Origin: Roseicyclus sp.
GTDB lineage: Bacteria; Pseudomonadota; Alphaproteobacteria; Rhodobacterales; Rhodobacteraceae
NCBI GenBank assembly: GCA_018401055.1
Contig: JAGYLB010000097.1
Coordinates: 1 to 64,000, forward strand
Length of the DNA stretch: 64,000 bases
Direction of reading: 5' to 3'
Each line of letters begins with the position of its first letter. Position 1 is the first letter of the stretch. This document shows positions 38,068 to 49,141 of the stretch, in pieces. Position numbers and translations under genes: made by a program. The notes beneath the pieces are model-generated. The model had not been told where the DNA came from, ran no database searches, and was given only the letters and a program-made list of their open reading frames with translations.

Positions 38068-39799
38068 ATGACCCTTTTCGCCGATATTCATGCCGCAACC
38101 CTCAAGGCCCTCGCCGCGATGGAGGCCGAAGGCGCGCTGCCCGCAGGCCTCTGACCGGTCGGCCGTCGCGGTTGAACCGCCGCGCGATGCGGCGCATGGC
38201 GACATGGCGACGAATGCCGCGATGGTTCTGGCGAAACCCGCCGGGATGAAGCCGCGCGACATCGCCGAGGCGCTGGCGGTCAAGCTAGCCGCCGACCCGC
38301 GCATCGCCAGCGCCGAGGTCGCTGGGCCGGGGTTCCTGAACCTCCGGCTGACGGCCGAGGCTTGGCGCGGCGTGATCGCTGCCATTCTGGATCAGGGCGC
38401 CTCCTATGGCCGGTCCGAGATGGGGCAGAGGCGGCGCGTCAATGTCGAATATGTTTCGGCCAACCCCACGGGGCCGTTGCATGTGGGCCATACGCGCGGC
38501 GCGGTTTTCGGCGACGCGCTGGCGAGCGTTCTGGCCTTCACCGGTCACTCGGTCACGCGGGAATACTACATCAACGACGGCGGCGCGCAGGTCGATGTGC
38601 TGGCCCGGTCGGTCTACCTGCGCTACCTTGAGGCGCATGGGCAGGAGGTGGCCTTTGCCGACGGCACCTATCCCGGCGACTACCTGATCGAGGTCGGGCA
38701 GGCGCTGAAGGACAAGGTCGGCGACAGGTTCGTGGACACCGGCGAGCAATTCTGGCTGGAAGAGATCCGGGACTTCGCCACCGACAAGATGATGGAACTG
38801 ATCCGCGAGGATCTGGCGAGCTTGGGCGTCGCCATGGATGTCTTCTACTCCGAGAAATCGCTCTACGGCACCGGCCGGATCGAGGCGGCGCTGGCCGATC
38901 TGCGGGGCAAGGGCCTGATCTACGAAGGCACGCTGGAGCCGCCCAAGGGCAAGACCCCCGAGGATTGGGAACCGCGAACACAGACCTTGTTCCGGTCCAC
39001 CGATTTCGGTGACGACGTTGATCGCCCGGTGATGAAATCGGATGGCGCATGGACCTATTTCGCCCCCGACATCGCCTATCATTTCGACAAGATCTCAAGG
39101 GGTTTCGACGAGCTGATCGATATTTTCGGCGCCGATCACGGCGGATACGTCAAGCGGATGAAGGCGGCGGTGGCGGCGCTGTCGGACAGCCGGGTGCCGC
39201 TCGACATCAAGCTGACGCAGCTGGTCAAGCTCAGGCGCGGCGAAGAAGAGCTGAAGATGTCCAAGCGCGCGGGTACGTTTGTGACCCTGCGTGACGTGGT
39301 CGAGATGGTGGGCGCGGATGTCACCCGGTTCGTGATGTTGACCCGCAAGAACGACGCGCCGCTGGATTTCGACGTGGAAAAGGTCCGCGAGCAATCCAAG
39401 GACAACCCTGTCTTTTATGTGCAATACGCCCATGCCCGGATCAGCTCCGTCTTGCGGCGTGCGGCCGAGCAGGGCGTGGTGCCCGGCGGGCGTGAGGATC
39501 TGGCCTGCATCGCCGATCCGGCCGAACTGGCTTTGGTGGCAAAGCTGGCGGAATGGCCCCGGATCGTGGAAAGCGCCGCCCAGACCCACGAGCCGCACAA
39601 GATCGCCTTTTACCTCTATGATCTGTCGTCGGAATTCCACGGGCTGTGGAACAAGGGCAATTCCGACACCGCGCTGCGCTTCTGGCAAGAGGACGATCAT
39701 GCCACAAGTCGGGGCAAACTCGCGCTGATCCGGTCCGTTGCGATTGTCATTTCCAACGGTCTTGGTATTCTTGGGGTTGAACCGGCCGACAAGATGTAA
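38068..39799 (+). CDS. argS: Arginine-tRNA ligase (frameshift near 38152)
   Basis: About 577 aa. Class Ia synthetase: [19 protein letters not shown] (HIGH-type), [50 protein letters not shown] (KMSKS) and the C-terminal anticodon domain to [10 protein letters not shown]. The first 28 codons ([20 protein letters not shown]) are separated by an extra T in GGCCTCTGACCGG; removing it gives [20 protein letters not shown]. Essential, so almost certainly an assembly error. Confidence 0.95.
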
Positions 39800-39895
39800 G
39801 GCGCGCAAGACCTTCCGCCGGCCGGATCGAGACAGGCAAGGCCCCGGCGCGCCCGCGCGCCGACAAAAGGGGCGCATGGGCAGGCATGGCAGGTT

Positions 39896-40896
39896 ATGGC
39901 GCAGTTCGACGATTTTGAAACGGATGAGGCTCATGCCGCGCCGCTCAATGGCGCTGTACGGTTTGACGTGGGCGCAGGCGCGCCCCGGATCGGCACGCTG
40001 GTCAATTGGGCCGGTGCGGTGATTTCGCTGGGTCTGGTCATCGGCATGGTGGTCTGGGCCTATCAACTGACGGTCCGCGACATGTCCGGCGTGCCGGTGA
40101 TCCGCGCCCTCGAAGGCCCGATGCGCGTCGCGCCCGCCGATCCGGGCGGCACACAGGCCGAACATCAGGGGCTGGCCGTCAACCGACTTGCCGAAGGCGC
40201 CGAAGCAGCACCCGTGCCCGACCAGCTGATCCTTGCGCCACCGCCCGTCGATCTGGATGTGATCGCGCTGGCCTCCGCCTCGGCCCCGGCCCCGAACCCC
40301 GATCCTGTGACCGCGCCCGCCGAACTGGCCCCCACGCCCGAGGCCCCCACCACCGCCGAGGTCAATGCCAGCACCCAAGCCCTGATCGAGCGGCTGATGG
40401 ATCGGGCCGAACCGCTCGGGCCGGTATCGGCCGCTTCGCCGCCGCCTGCGGAGGCGACCCTGCGCCCGCTTTGGCCAGCGGGAGCGAAACCGCCATTGTC
40501 ATTCCCGCCTCGGTGCCGGGCCCGTCGCGGTCGCTGCGACCGCCGTCGCGACCCGCAACGCTTGCGGCGCTGGCCTTTTCCGGCCCTGCCACGACAGCGC
40601 TGGCGGTGGACACTGTACAGGACCTTGATGCCGCCGACCTGCCGGAAGGCACGCGGCTGGTCCAGCTTGGCGCCTTCGACACGCCCGAGATTGCGCGCGC
40701 CGAATGGGACAGGCTGAGCGCACGCTTTCCCGATTATTTCGCCGGCCGTCCCCGCGTGATCCAGCAAGCTACCTCGGGCGGATCGGCGTTTTTTCGTTTG
40801 CGCGCGCATGGTTTCGACGATCTGGCCGCTTCGCGCCGGTTTTGCGCCGTGCTGATGGCGCAGAACGCGCCCTGCATCCCCGTGACGGTCAGGTAG
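39896..40896 (+). CDS. SPOR domain-containing membrane protein (frameshift near 40462)
   Basis: About 333 aa. One N-terminal membrane segment ([20 protein letters not shown]), a long Ala/Pro-rich periplasmic linker, and a C-terminal SPOR domain ([39 protein letters not shown]) that binds denuded peptidoglycan at the division site. One C is missing in GCGACCCTGCG; with it the linker reads [15 protein letters not shown]. Directly upstream of nagZ, as usual in the order. Confidence 0.88.
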
Positions 40897-40906
40897 GGCT
40901 GCGCGC

Positions 40907-41919
40907 ATGGCCGGCCTGTCCGCCACGATCCTCGGCTGCGAGGGACCGCGCCTGTCGCCCGACGAGGCGCGCTTTTTCTCCGAGGCGCAGCCCTGGGGCT
41001 TCATCCTCTTTGCCCGCAACATCGAGGACCCCATCCAGCTGTTGGCGTTGACCTCGGACCTGCGCGCGGCGGTGGGGCGTGACGCGCCGATCCTGATCGA
41101 TCAGGAAGGTGGCCGGGTCCAGCGCATGCGCCCGCCGCATTGGCGGCAGTGGCGCCCCGCGCTTGACCAGATGGCGCAGGCGGGGCCGCTGAGGGCGGCG
41201 CGCGCCATGCGTCTGCGCGCGCGGATGATCGCGCATGAATTGCGCAGCGTGGGCATCGACGTGAATTGCATGCCGCTGGCCGATGTGGCGCGCGAGACCA
41301 CCCATCCGGTTCTCAAGAACCGGCTTTACGGCTCTGAGCCCGACACCGTGATCGGCGCGGGCCGCGCGGTGGCCGATGGTCTGCTGGCAGGCGGTGTGTT
41401 GCCGGTGCTGAAACATCTGCCGGGTTATGGTCTGGGCGACGTCGACAGCCACAAGACCCTGCCGCGTGTCACCGCGCCCCTTGAGGAACTCAAGCGCGTC
41501 GATTTCGCGGCCTTCCGCCCGCTGGTGCATCTGCCCTTGGGGATGACGGCCCATATCGTCTACGAGGCGCTTGAAGATGACCTGCCCGCCACACTCTCGC
41601 CCGCGATGATCGCCATGATCCGCGACGAGATCGGCTTTCAGGGCGCGCTGATGACCGACGATCTGTCGATGGGCGCGCTGCCCGGGCCCCTTGGGGAACG
41701 GGCGGACCGCGCGCGGGCGGCGGGCTGTGACCTGATCCTGCATTGCAACGGCGAACGCCCGGAGATGGAGGCCGTCGTGCCTGATCCGGCACGCTTGATG
41801 GCCTGTCGCTGACCCGCACACAGGCGGCGCTCGCCGCGCGCCGCCACCCCGAACCGCTTGACATAGACGCCGCCGAGGCCGAACTTGCCGACCTTCTGGA
41901 CGGAGAGGTCTATGGCTGA
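40907..41919 (+). CDS. nagZ: Beta-N-acetylhexosaminidase NagZ (frameshift near 41797)
   Basis: About 337 aa, GH3 family. PWGFILFARNIEDP, ILIDQEGGRVQRMRPPHW, VLKHLPGYGLGDVDSHKTLP (KH(F/L)PG loop with the catalytic His) and GALMTDDLSMGAL (Asp nucleophile). Removes GlcNAc from muropeptides in the cytosol during wall recycling. Near the end, GCACGCTTGATGG needs one more C to continue as LDGLSLTRTQAALAARR to the TGA at 41917. That stop overlaps the scpA start. Confidence 0.92.
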
Positions 41920-42716
41920 CCGGCCCATCGCCGCCAATGACGCCGAGCCCGAATGGGATGCCGTCGCCTCGCGCCGCGCGGCCGAGGCGCTGATCGTCGA
42001 TGTGGACGGGTTCGAGGGGCCGCTCGACCTGCTGCTGACGCTGTCACGCACGCAAAAAGTCGATCTGCGGCGCGTCTCGATCTTGCAACTGACCGAACAG
42101 TATCTGGTCTTCATCGAACAGGCGCGCACGCTCCGGATCGAATTGGCGGCGGACTACCTCGTCGATGGCCGCCTGGCTTGCCTTTCTCAAATCGCGCCTG
42201 CTGCTGCCGCCCGACCCGTCCGAAGAGGGACCGAGCGGTGAAGAAATGGCCGCCTATCTCGCGTTCCAACTCGAACGGCTGGCCGCGATGCGGGATTGCG
42301 CGGCCAAGCTGATGGCGCGCGACCGGCTGTTTCAGGACCGTTTCCCGCGCGGCGCCTCCGAAGAGATAACGACCGCCCGCAAGATCACCTATACCGCAGG
42401 CCTGCTTGACCTGATGCAGGCCTATGCCCGCATCCGCACCCGTGACGATTTCCGCCCCTTTGTGATGGACCGCGACCATGTCCTCACGATGGAACAGGCG
42501 CTCGACCGAATGCGCGGGCTGATCGGCTATGCCGGTGACTGGACCGATCTGATGAGCTATCTGCCCGAGGGCTGGCACCTTGATCCCAAGCGCCGCCGTT
42601 CGGCTACTGCGGCCAATTTCGCCGCCGCGCTGGAATTGGCCAAGGCCGGCCGGGTCCAGATCCGCCAGACCGAGACCTTTGCGCCTATCGAGTTGCGCCG
42701 CAGGGACGAGAGATGA
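41912..42716 (+). CDS. scpA: Segregation and condensation protein A (frameshift near 42166)
   Basis: About 268 aa kleisin subunit of the SMC complex. N-terminal FEGPLDLLLTLSRTQKVDLR and VSILQLTEQYLVFIE, then AWLAFLKSRLLLPPDPSEEG after removing one extra G in CTCGTCGATGGCC, and a C-terminal winged helix (GRVQIRQTETFAPIEL). Its ATG lies inside the nagZ end and its stop overlaps scpB (ATGA). Confidence 0.93.
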
Positions 42717-43375
42717 GCGAGCGGTCCGAAAGCCTGTTCCGCGCGCCACCCTTGGCCGAGCAAGAACGCATGGTCGAGGCGATGCTGTTCGCCAGCCCCG
42801 TGCCGATGACGCTGGCCGAGATGGAGGCGCGGATGCCCCATGGTTCCGACCCGGCCGAGGCGGTTCAGCTTTTGCGCCGTCGCTACGAGGGGCGGGGCGT
42901 GCAAGTGACGCGCGTGGGCGATGCCTGGGCGATCCGCACGGCGGCGGATCTGGGGTTCCTGATGGCACGCGAGACGGTGGAGACGCGCAAACTCAGCCGC
43001 GCCGCCATCGAGACGCTGGCGATCATCGCCTATCACCAGCCCGTCACCCGCGCCGAGATCGAAGAGATCCGCGGCGTGAGCGTGTCGCGTGGCACGGTGG
43101 ACCAGTTGATCGAACTGGAATGGGTGCGGTTCGGGCGGCGCAAGATGACGCCGGGTCGGCCCGTGACCTATGTGGTGACGCAAGGGTTTCTGGACCATTT
43201 CGGGCTGGAAAGCGCGCGCGACCTGCCGGGCCTCAAGGAATTGCGCGAGGCAGGGCTGTTGGAAAGCCGCCCGCCCGAGGGGGCTGAGGCTGAGCTGCCG
43301 CGCGACGACGGGACGGGCGACATGTTCGAGGATGACGCCGAGGCGCAACTGCCGCCCGAGGACGAGGATTTCTGA
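42713..43375 (+). CDS. scpB: Segregation and condensation protein B
   Basis: 220 aa. Two winged helices: VEAMLFASPVPMTLAEMEAR and TLAIIAYHQPVTRAEIEEIRG, then RGTVDQLIELEWVRFGRRKM and TPGRPVTYVVTQGFLDHFGL. Binds the ScpA centre to complete the bacterial condensin. The acidic tail (DDGTGDMFEDDAEAQ) is longer than in E. coli relatives. Unbroken. Confidence 0.94.
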   Translation: MSERSESLFRAPPLAEQERMVEAMLFASPVPMTLAEMEARMPHGSDPAEAVQLLRRRYEGRGVQVTRVGDAWAIRTAADLGFLMARETVETRKLSRAAIETLAIIAYHQPVTRAEIEEIRGVSVSRGTVDQLIELEWVRFGRRKMTPGRPVTYVVTQGFLDHFGLESARDLPGLKELREAGLLESRPPEGAEAELPRDDGTGDMFEDDAEAQLPPEDEDF

Positions 43376-43471
43376 GACCCCTCCGAATTCCGCCGCAATC
43401 GTGCTATATCGCAGCGCGATGGCACTCCAAAGCGGCCCGCGGCAAGACGGGCACAGGCGAAAGGCAGACAG

Positions 43472-43666
43472 ATGGACCGTATCTTGAACATGATCATCCG
43501 GCGCGTGATCGGGCGGCTTACGAACCGTGGCATCGACGCCGGGATCAGCCGCATGTCGCGCGGTACCGCAGGCGAGGCGACGCCTGCCCAGCAAGCGCAA
43601 ACCCGCCAGACCGCGCAGCGCACGAAACAGGCGATGCGGATGGCGCGGCGGTTGGGGCGGTTCTGA
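43472..43666 (+). CDS. Small conserved basic protein
   Basis: 64 aa: MDRILNMIIRRVIGRLTNRG at the start and RTKQAMRMARRLGRF at the end, strongly basic with an amphipathic N-terminal helix. Similar small proteins follow scpB in related genomes; role unknown. Preceded by AGGCAGACAG. Confidence 0.65.
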   Translation: MDRILNMIIRRVIGRLTNRGIDAGISRMSRGTAGEATPAQQAQTRQTAQRTKQAMRMARRLGRF

Positions 43667-43730
43667 GCGCCCGGCAGCCTGCTTCACGCGATACCTCAAG
43701 ATCACATCGCAAATATCTGACAAAAAATGA

Positions 43731-43756
43731 AAACGGGCGCCCGATGGCGCCCGTTT
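43731..43756 (-). terminator. Rho-independent terminator of glnA
   Basis: AAACGGGCGCC, CGAT loop, GGCGCCCGTTT: 11-bp stem. On the minus strand it is followed by TCATTTTTTG, a good U-tract. It may also stop transcripts from the scpB side. Confidence 0.85.
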
Positions 43757-43775
43757 CCTGTCTCAAGAGCAGCTC

Positions 43776-45182
43776 TCAGCAGCTGTAATACATCTTGTAT
43801 TCGATCGGGTGCGGGGTGTGCTCGAAGGCATAGACCTCGTCCCACTTGAGCGCCATGTAGGCCTCGATCTGGTCCTTGCTGAACACGTCGCCCTTGAGCA
43901 GGAAGTCGTGATCCTTTTCCAGCGTCTCCAGCGCCTCGCGCAAGGATGCGCAGACGGTGGGGATGCCGGCCAGTTCCTCGGGCGGCAGATCGTAGAGATC
44001 CTTGTCCGACGGATCGCCGGGGTGGATCTTGTTCTGGATACCGTCAAGGCCGGCCATCAGCAGGGCTGCAAAAGCCAGGTAGGGGTTCGCCGACGGGTCG
44101 GGGAAGCGGGCCTCGACGCGCTTGGCCTTGGGGCTTTCCGTCCACGGAATACGCACGCAGCCAGACCGGTTGCGGGCCGAGTAGGCGCGCAGAACCGGGG
44201 CCTCGAAGCCGGGGATCAGGCGCTTGTAGCTGTTGGTCGACGGGTTGGTGAAGGCGTTCAGCGACTTGGCATGCTTGAGGATGCCGCCGATGAAATACAG
44301 CGCCTCGTCCGACAGGTCGGCGTATTTGTCGCCTGCAAAGAGCGGCTTGCCGTCCTTCCAGATCGACATGTTCACGTGCATGCCGGTGCCGTTGTCGCCC
44401 GCCATGGGCTTGGGCATGAAGGTGACGGACTTGCCATAGGCATGCGCCACGTTGTGGATCACATACTTGTATTTCTGCAGCTCGTCCGCCTGCTTGGTCA
44501 GCGTCGAGAAGATCAGGCCCAGTTCGTGCTGGTTCGATGCAACCTCGTGGTGATGCTTGTCGACCTTCATGCCCATTCGCTTCATCGTGGACAGCATTTC
44601 CGAGCGCAGGTCCTGACCGGGATCGATCGGGTTGACCGGGAAATAGCCGCCCTTGATGCCGGGGCGATGGCCGGTGTTGCCCATCTCGTATTCGGTGTCG
44701 GTGTTCCACGCGCCATCGACGGCATCGACCTCGAAGGAGACCTTGTTCATCGTGACGGCATAGCGCACGTCGTCGAACACGAAGAATTCCGCCTCGGGGC
44801 CGCAGTAGAAGGCGTCACCGATGCCGGTGGACTTCAGATAGGCCTCGGCCAGCAGGGCCGTGCCGCGCGGGTCGCGATTATAGGGCTCGCCGGTGTCGGG
44901 CTCGACCACGTTGCAATGCACGCAGATGGTCTTTTCCGCATAGAAAGGATCGACATAGGCGCTGTCGGTGTCGAGCATCAGCTTCATGTCGGAAGCTTCG
45001 ATGCCCTTCCAGCCGGCGATCGAGGAGCCGTCGAACATGAAGCCTTCTTCGATGAAATCCTCATCGACCAGATCGGCGATCACGGTCACGTGCTGCAGCT
45101 TGCCGCGCGGATCGGTGAAGCGGATGTCGACGTATTCCGCGCCTTCATCCTTCATAAGTTTCAGAAATGATGCTTTGCTCAT
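43776..45182 (-). CDS. glnA: Glutamine synthetase, type I
   Basis: 468 aa. Condenses ammonia and glutamate with ATP. YVDIRFTDPRGKLQHVTV, MFDGSSIAGWKGIEASDM, AEFFVFDDV, KHHHEVASNQHE, NGTGMHVNMSIWKDG and the regulated site DKDLYDLPPEEL (Tyr adenylylated by GlnE). Full length and unbroken. It follows glnB by 80 bp, an operon under nitrogen control in alphaproteobacteria. Confidence 0.97.
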   Translation of the reverse strand: MSKASFLKLMKDEGAEYVDIRFTDPRGKLQHVTVIADLVDEDFIEEGFMFDGSSIAGWKGIEASDMKLMLDTDSAYVDPFYAEKTICVHCNVVEPDTGEPYNRDPRGTALLAEAYLKSTGIGDAFYCGPEAEFFVFDDVRYAVTMNKVSFEVDAVDGAWNTDTEYEMGNTGHRPGIKGGYFPVNPIDPGQDLRSEMLSTMKRMGMKVDKHHHEVASNQHELGLIFSTLTKQADELQKYKYVIHNVAHAYGKSVTFMPKPMAGDNGTGMHVNMSIWKDGKPLFAGDKYADLSDEALYFIGGILKHAKSLNAFTNPSTNSYKRLIPGFEAPVLRAYSARNRSGCVRIPWTESPKAKRVEARFPDPSANPYLAFAALLMAGLDGIQNKIHPGDPSDKDLYDLPPEELAGIPTVCASLREALETLEKDHDFLLKGDVFSKDQIEAYMALKWDEVYAFEHTPHPIEYKMYYSC

Positions 45183-45262
45183 CGTGACCTTCCCTTGACG
45201 TAGTGGTCCAGTATTGGCCCGTGCCGTATCTGGCGGGGCCTGTTCGGTTAAGCGCCGTCGCG

Positions 45263-45670
<408 letters not shown>

Positions 45671-45744
45671 CTAGCGTCTGGGGATCGGGGAACTCGACAG
45701 GGAATTCCAGTCCGTGATCGAAAAACAGGCGTGGCGCATACATA

Positions 45745-47370
45745 ATGGGCAGTTTGAAAACACTTGGCTCCAGCAGCCTTCTGACCGCAGCACAGATGCG
45801 GGCGGCCGAGCAGGCCGACATCGCCAGCGGGCGGGTCACCGGGCTGGAACTGATGGAGCGCGCGGGCCGCGGCGTGGTCGATGCCGTCTTTGCGACATGG
45901 CCGGAGCTGGCGCAGGGACCGTGCCGCGCTATCGTTTTGTGCGGGCCGGGCAACAACGGCGGCGACGGGTTCGTCATCGCGCGGCTGCTCAAGGACTGGG
46001 GCTGGGAGGCGGAGGTCTTTCTTTTCGGCCATCCCGACCGCTTGCCGCCCGATGCCGCCACCAACCACGCCCGCTGGGCGGCGATGGGCGGGGTCGAGGC
46101 CTTGCCGATGGCCGCGCCGCCCGCGCTGCAAGGGGGCAGGGGTCTGATTGTCGATGCGCTGTTCGGGACGGGTCTTGGACGCGGTCTTGGGCCGGATCTG
46201 GCGCAGGGGGTCTTGATGCCCTTCGACCGCGCCGAATTTTCCGACTGGCGGCGCGTCGCGGTCGATATCCCCTCGGGGCTTTGCGCCGATTCCGGGCGCG
46301 TCCTGACGGATGCAGATGGGCGGGGTCCGGCTTTTCGCGCCGATCTGACCGTCACTTTTCATGCCCCAAAGCCCGGCCATGTGCTGGCTGGTGGCCCCGA
46401 TCTGTGCGGGCGGGTGCTGGTCTGCGACATCGGGTTGCGGTCGGGCGGGCCTGCCGATGAGGTGCGGCTGGCCGATGCCCCTGCGCCCACCGACATCTTC
46501 AAGCAGGCCGGGCACAAGTATGACCACGGCCATGCGCTGGTGTTGTCCGGCGGCTTCGGGCGGTCAGGTGCTGCTCGGCTTGCGGCACGCGCGGCGCTCC
46601 GGATCGGGGCGGGGCTGGTGACGGTCGCGGCCCCGGCTGATGCGATGGCCGAATGTGCGGCGCAGTTGACCGCGATCATGCTGCGCGAGGTTGGGGATGC
46701 GGCCGCACTGCGCTCCATGCTGGAGGATGCGCGGCTGACCGCGCTTTGCCTCGGTCCCGGTCTCGGCGTCGAACGCGCGCGCGACATGGTCCCCGTGGCG
46801 CTGGCAGCACGGCAGGCGGTGGTCCCGGATGCCGATGCTCTCAGCGCCTTTGCCGATGCGCCCGACGCGCTGTTCGCGGGGCTGCATCCCGCTGTGGTCC
46901 TGACCCCGCATGACGGCGAGTTTGCGCGGCTCTTTCCCGATCTGGCCCGAAAGTGTGCCGAACCGGCCGTGGCGGGCCCTGCCTTTTCCCGGATCGACGC
47001 TACGCGCATGGCGGCGGAGCGGGCAGGATGCACTGTGCTGCTCAAGGGGCGCGACACGATCATCGCCGACCCCTCGGGCGCTTGCGTGGTTCATGCCGCA
47101 ACGGGGAATCGCGCCGCAGCTTGGCTGGCAACGGCCGGGTCAGGCGATGTGCTGGCCGGGATCATCACCGGGCTCTTGGCGCGCAATGTGCCGCCGATGG
47201 GGCGGCACAGGCCGCCGCGTGGCTGCATGCGGAGGCCGCGCGCGCCTTTTGGCCCCGGCCTGATCGCAGAAGATCTGCCCGAGGCGCTGCCGGGGGTGTT
47301 GCAGACCTTGGGAACTCAGGCCGGGATTGTCAGCCGGTCGGCCGATGCCAGTTCCAGCCCGTCGGCATAA
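45745..47370 (+). CDS. nnr: Bifunctional NAD(P)H-hydrate epimerase/dehydratase (two compensating frameshifts near 47197 and 47250)
   Basis: 541 aa. The N-terminal YjeF epimerase (LTAAQMRAAEQADIASG, VLCGPGNNGGDGFVIARLL, VDALFGTGLGRGL, AVDIPSGLCADSG) is fused to the ADP/ATP-dependent dehydratase (LVLSGGFGRSGAARLAARAA, VVLTPHDGEFARLFP, TGNRAAAWLATAGSGDVLAG). It repairs hydrated NAD(P)H. Between 47197 and 47250 the conserved text (GAAQAAAWLHAEAARAFGPG) sits in another frame, so one base is missing and one is extra; the overall frame is kept. The 3' end overlaps the Hint gene on the other strand. Confidence 0.93.
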   Translation: MGSLKTLGSSSLLTAAQMRAAEQADIASGRVTGLELMERAGRGVVDAVFATWPELAQGPCRAIVLCGPGNNGGDGFVIARLLKDWGWEAEVFLFGHPDRLPPDAATNHARWAAMGGVEALPMAAPPALQGGRGLIVDALFGTGLGRGLGPDLAQGVLMPFDRAEFSDWRRVAVDIPSGLCADSGRVLTDADGRGPAFRADLTVTFHAPKPGHVLAGGPDLCGRVLVCDIGLRSGGPADEVRLADAPAPTDIFKQAGHKYDHGHALVLSGGFGRSGAARLAARAALRIGAGLVTVAAPADAMAECAAQLTAIMLREVGDAAALRSMLEDARLTALCLGPGLGVERARDMVPVALAARQAVVPDADALSAFADAPDALFAGLHPAVVLTPHDGEFARLFPDLARKCAEPAVAGPAFSRIDATRMAAERAGCTVLLKGRDTIIADPSGACVVHAATGNRAAAWLATAGSGDVLAGIITGLLARNVPPMGRHRPPRGCMRRPRAPFGPGLIAEDLPEALPGVLQTLGTQAGIVSRSADASSSPSA

Positions 47371-47807
47371 AAAACCTCGGGTCGGCCAAAGCGGAGCACA
47401 TGGGCTGTCACATCCGTGGGCAGTTCCGACAGCCGGATGAACTCTCCATCGACCAGTTGGCCCGCCGCGATACAGACCTGCGCCTGCCCATAAAGCGCCT
47501 TGGCCCGCCAGTCACGGATCACGATGCGCTGGCCGGCGGGCAGCCACAGATCCCGTTCGGGTCGGCCACCCAGCGCGTTGCGCGTGATGCTGACGATGGG
47601 GGTGCCAGCCTGTAGCACGATCCGGTCGATCGCCGCTACGGGCCTTGCACCATGGCGCGTCACCAGCCGATCGCCCGGATAGAGGTGGTCGACGGGAAGC
47701 GCGCCGTCGAGCGTCAGCACGCAGGTGCCGGGCGCAATGGCCATGGGTGTACCCGCGCCCATGTCGTCCGCCTGCAGCTGCGCTGCGATGGAAATCATCT
47801 CTGTCAT
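47316..47807 (-). CDS. Short Hint-domain protein without N-terminal nucleophile
   Basis: 163 aa, almost only a Hint_2 module: GTCVLTLDGALPVDHLYPGD, RLVTRHGARPVAAIDRI, LWLPAGQRIVIRDWRAKALY, and EVFYADGLELASADRLTIPA. The position normally held by the first Cys is Ala (AIAPGT) and the His of the middle block is Gln (AGQR), so self-processing is unlikely. Start MTEMISIAAQLQADDM at 47807. Convergent with nnr. Confidence 0.75.
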   Translation of the reverse strand: MTEMISIAAQLQADDMGAGTPMAIAPGTCVLTLDGALPVDHLYPGDRLVTRHGARPVAAIDRIVLQAGTPIVSITRNALGGRPERDLWLPAGQRIVIRDWRAKALYGQAQVCIAAGQLVDGEFIRLSELPTDVTAHVLRFGRPEVFYADGLELASADRLTIPA

Positions 47808-48049
47808 GTCGAAACCTGCTCGGTCATGGGCGCTTTGCGCGCCCTTTTGTTTGTGAAACGACCGTAACGCGGCTGATTCGGCATGCACAGGAAAAATGTT
47901 CTTTCGCGCGTGAAACCTGTCTGAAGTGTTGCGAGAAAACTTTCGGGTCATGGCAGAAGCGTGAGAGAGAAGGATTGAGATCCGGTTAGCGCCGGGTCGG
48001 TTTTCCGTCTCGCACTTGTGTCGACCCTCTGATAAACGCCTACGTCGAT

Positions 48050-48134
48050 GCGGGTGTGGCGGAACTGGTAGACGCACCAGATTTAGGTTCTGGCGCCGCG
48101 AGGCGTGGGGGTTCGAGTCCCTTCACCCGCACCA
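48050..48134 (+). tRNA. tRNA-Leu (anticodon TAG)
   Basis: Acceptor GCGGGTG pairs with CACCCGC, anticodon stem CCAGA/TCTGG with loop TTTAGGT (anticodon TAG), long variable arm typical of Leu, T-loop GGTTCGAGTCC, and an encoded 3' ACCA. All stems close correctly, and there is no indel. Confidence 0.95.
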
Positions 48135-48207
48135 CTTTTTTGATCGCGCTACCGTCCATCGGGCGTCGGGGGCAGCAGGGCCGTCGGTGTCTTGCTTGGG
48201 AGCCAAA

Positions 48208-49097
48208 ATGACCATCACGCTTCTGGATGGCGGCATCGGGCAGGAAATGGTGACGCGGGCGGGCGACCGGCCGACGCCCCTGTGGTCGACGCGCGCGATG
48301 ATGGATCACCCCGGTCTGTTGCAGGGCGTGCATGCGGATTATTTCGCCGCCGGGGCCGATATCGCCACCACCAACAGCTATGCCATCCACCGCGACCGTC
48401 TTGTGCATGAGGGGATCGAGGATGAATTTGCGCCCCTGATGGCAGCCGCGCTCGCTGAAGCGCAGGCCGCACGCGCAGCCCATGGCTCGGGCGCATCGCA
48501 GGGTCCATCGGGCCGCTCAAGGCCAGCTACCGCCCCGACTTGCATCCGCCCCATGCCGAGGCCGTGCCGCTTTACGCCGAGATCGCGCACCTTCTGGCAC
48601 CCGGCGTGGATCTGATCGTCGTCGAAACCGTCGCCTCGCTCGCCCATGCGCGCGCGGGGCTGGAGGGGGCGGCGGCGGCCGACCTGCCGGTCTGGCTGGC
48701 GGTGACGCTGGACGACGAGGACGGCACGCGGCTGCGCTCGGGCGAGGCGTTGGCCGATCTGCTGCCCGTCGCCATGGGCGGCGGCGCGGTGGCGATCCTT
48801 GCCAATTGCTCCGCCCCCGAGGCGATGCCTGCGGGCCTCGACACTCTGGGCCGGTGCGGTTTGCCCTTCGGGGCCTATGCCAACGGGTTCCAGCGCATCA
48901 CCAAGGCCTTTTTGCAGGACCGCCCCACGGTCGACGCGCTCTCAGCGCGGCGCGACCTTGGCCCGGTGGCCTACGCCGAACATGTGATGGGCTGGATCGG
49001 GCAGGGCGCCACCATCGTCGGCGGCTGCTGCGAGACCGGGCCCGCCCATATCGCCGAGATCGCCCGGCGTCTGCGGGAAGCCGGGCTGCGCGATTGA
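48208..49097 (+). CDS. Homocysteine S-methyltransferase family protein (frameshift near 48492)
   Basis: About 296 aa. LLDGGIGQEMVTRAGD, GADIATTNSYAIHRDRL, IAGSIGPLKASYRP (other frame), NCSAPEAMPAGLDTL and GGCCETGPAHIAEI. The Cys in NCS and the GGCC pair are the zinc ligands. The family transfers methyl from S-methylmethionine, betaine or similar to homocysteine; the donor cannot be told. One more C in GGCTCGGGCGCATC repairs the frame. Confidence 0.87.
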
Positions 49098-49141
49098 AGA
49101 TTTCGATTGATTGATCGCCGTTTGATCGCAAGATCGCGGTC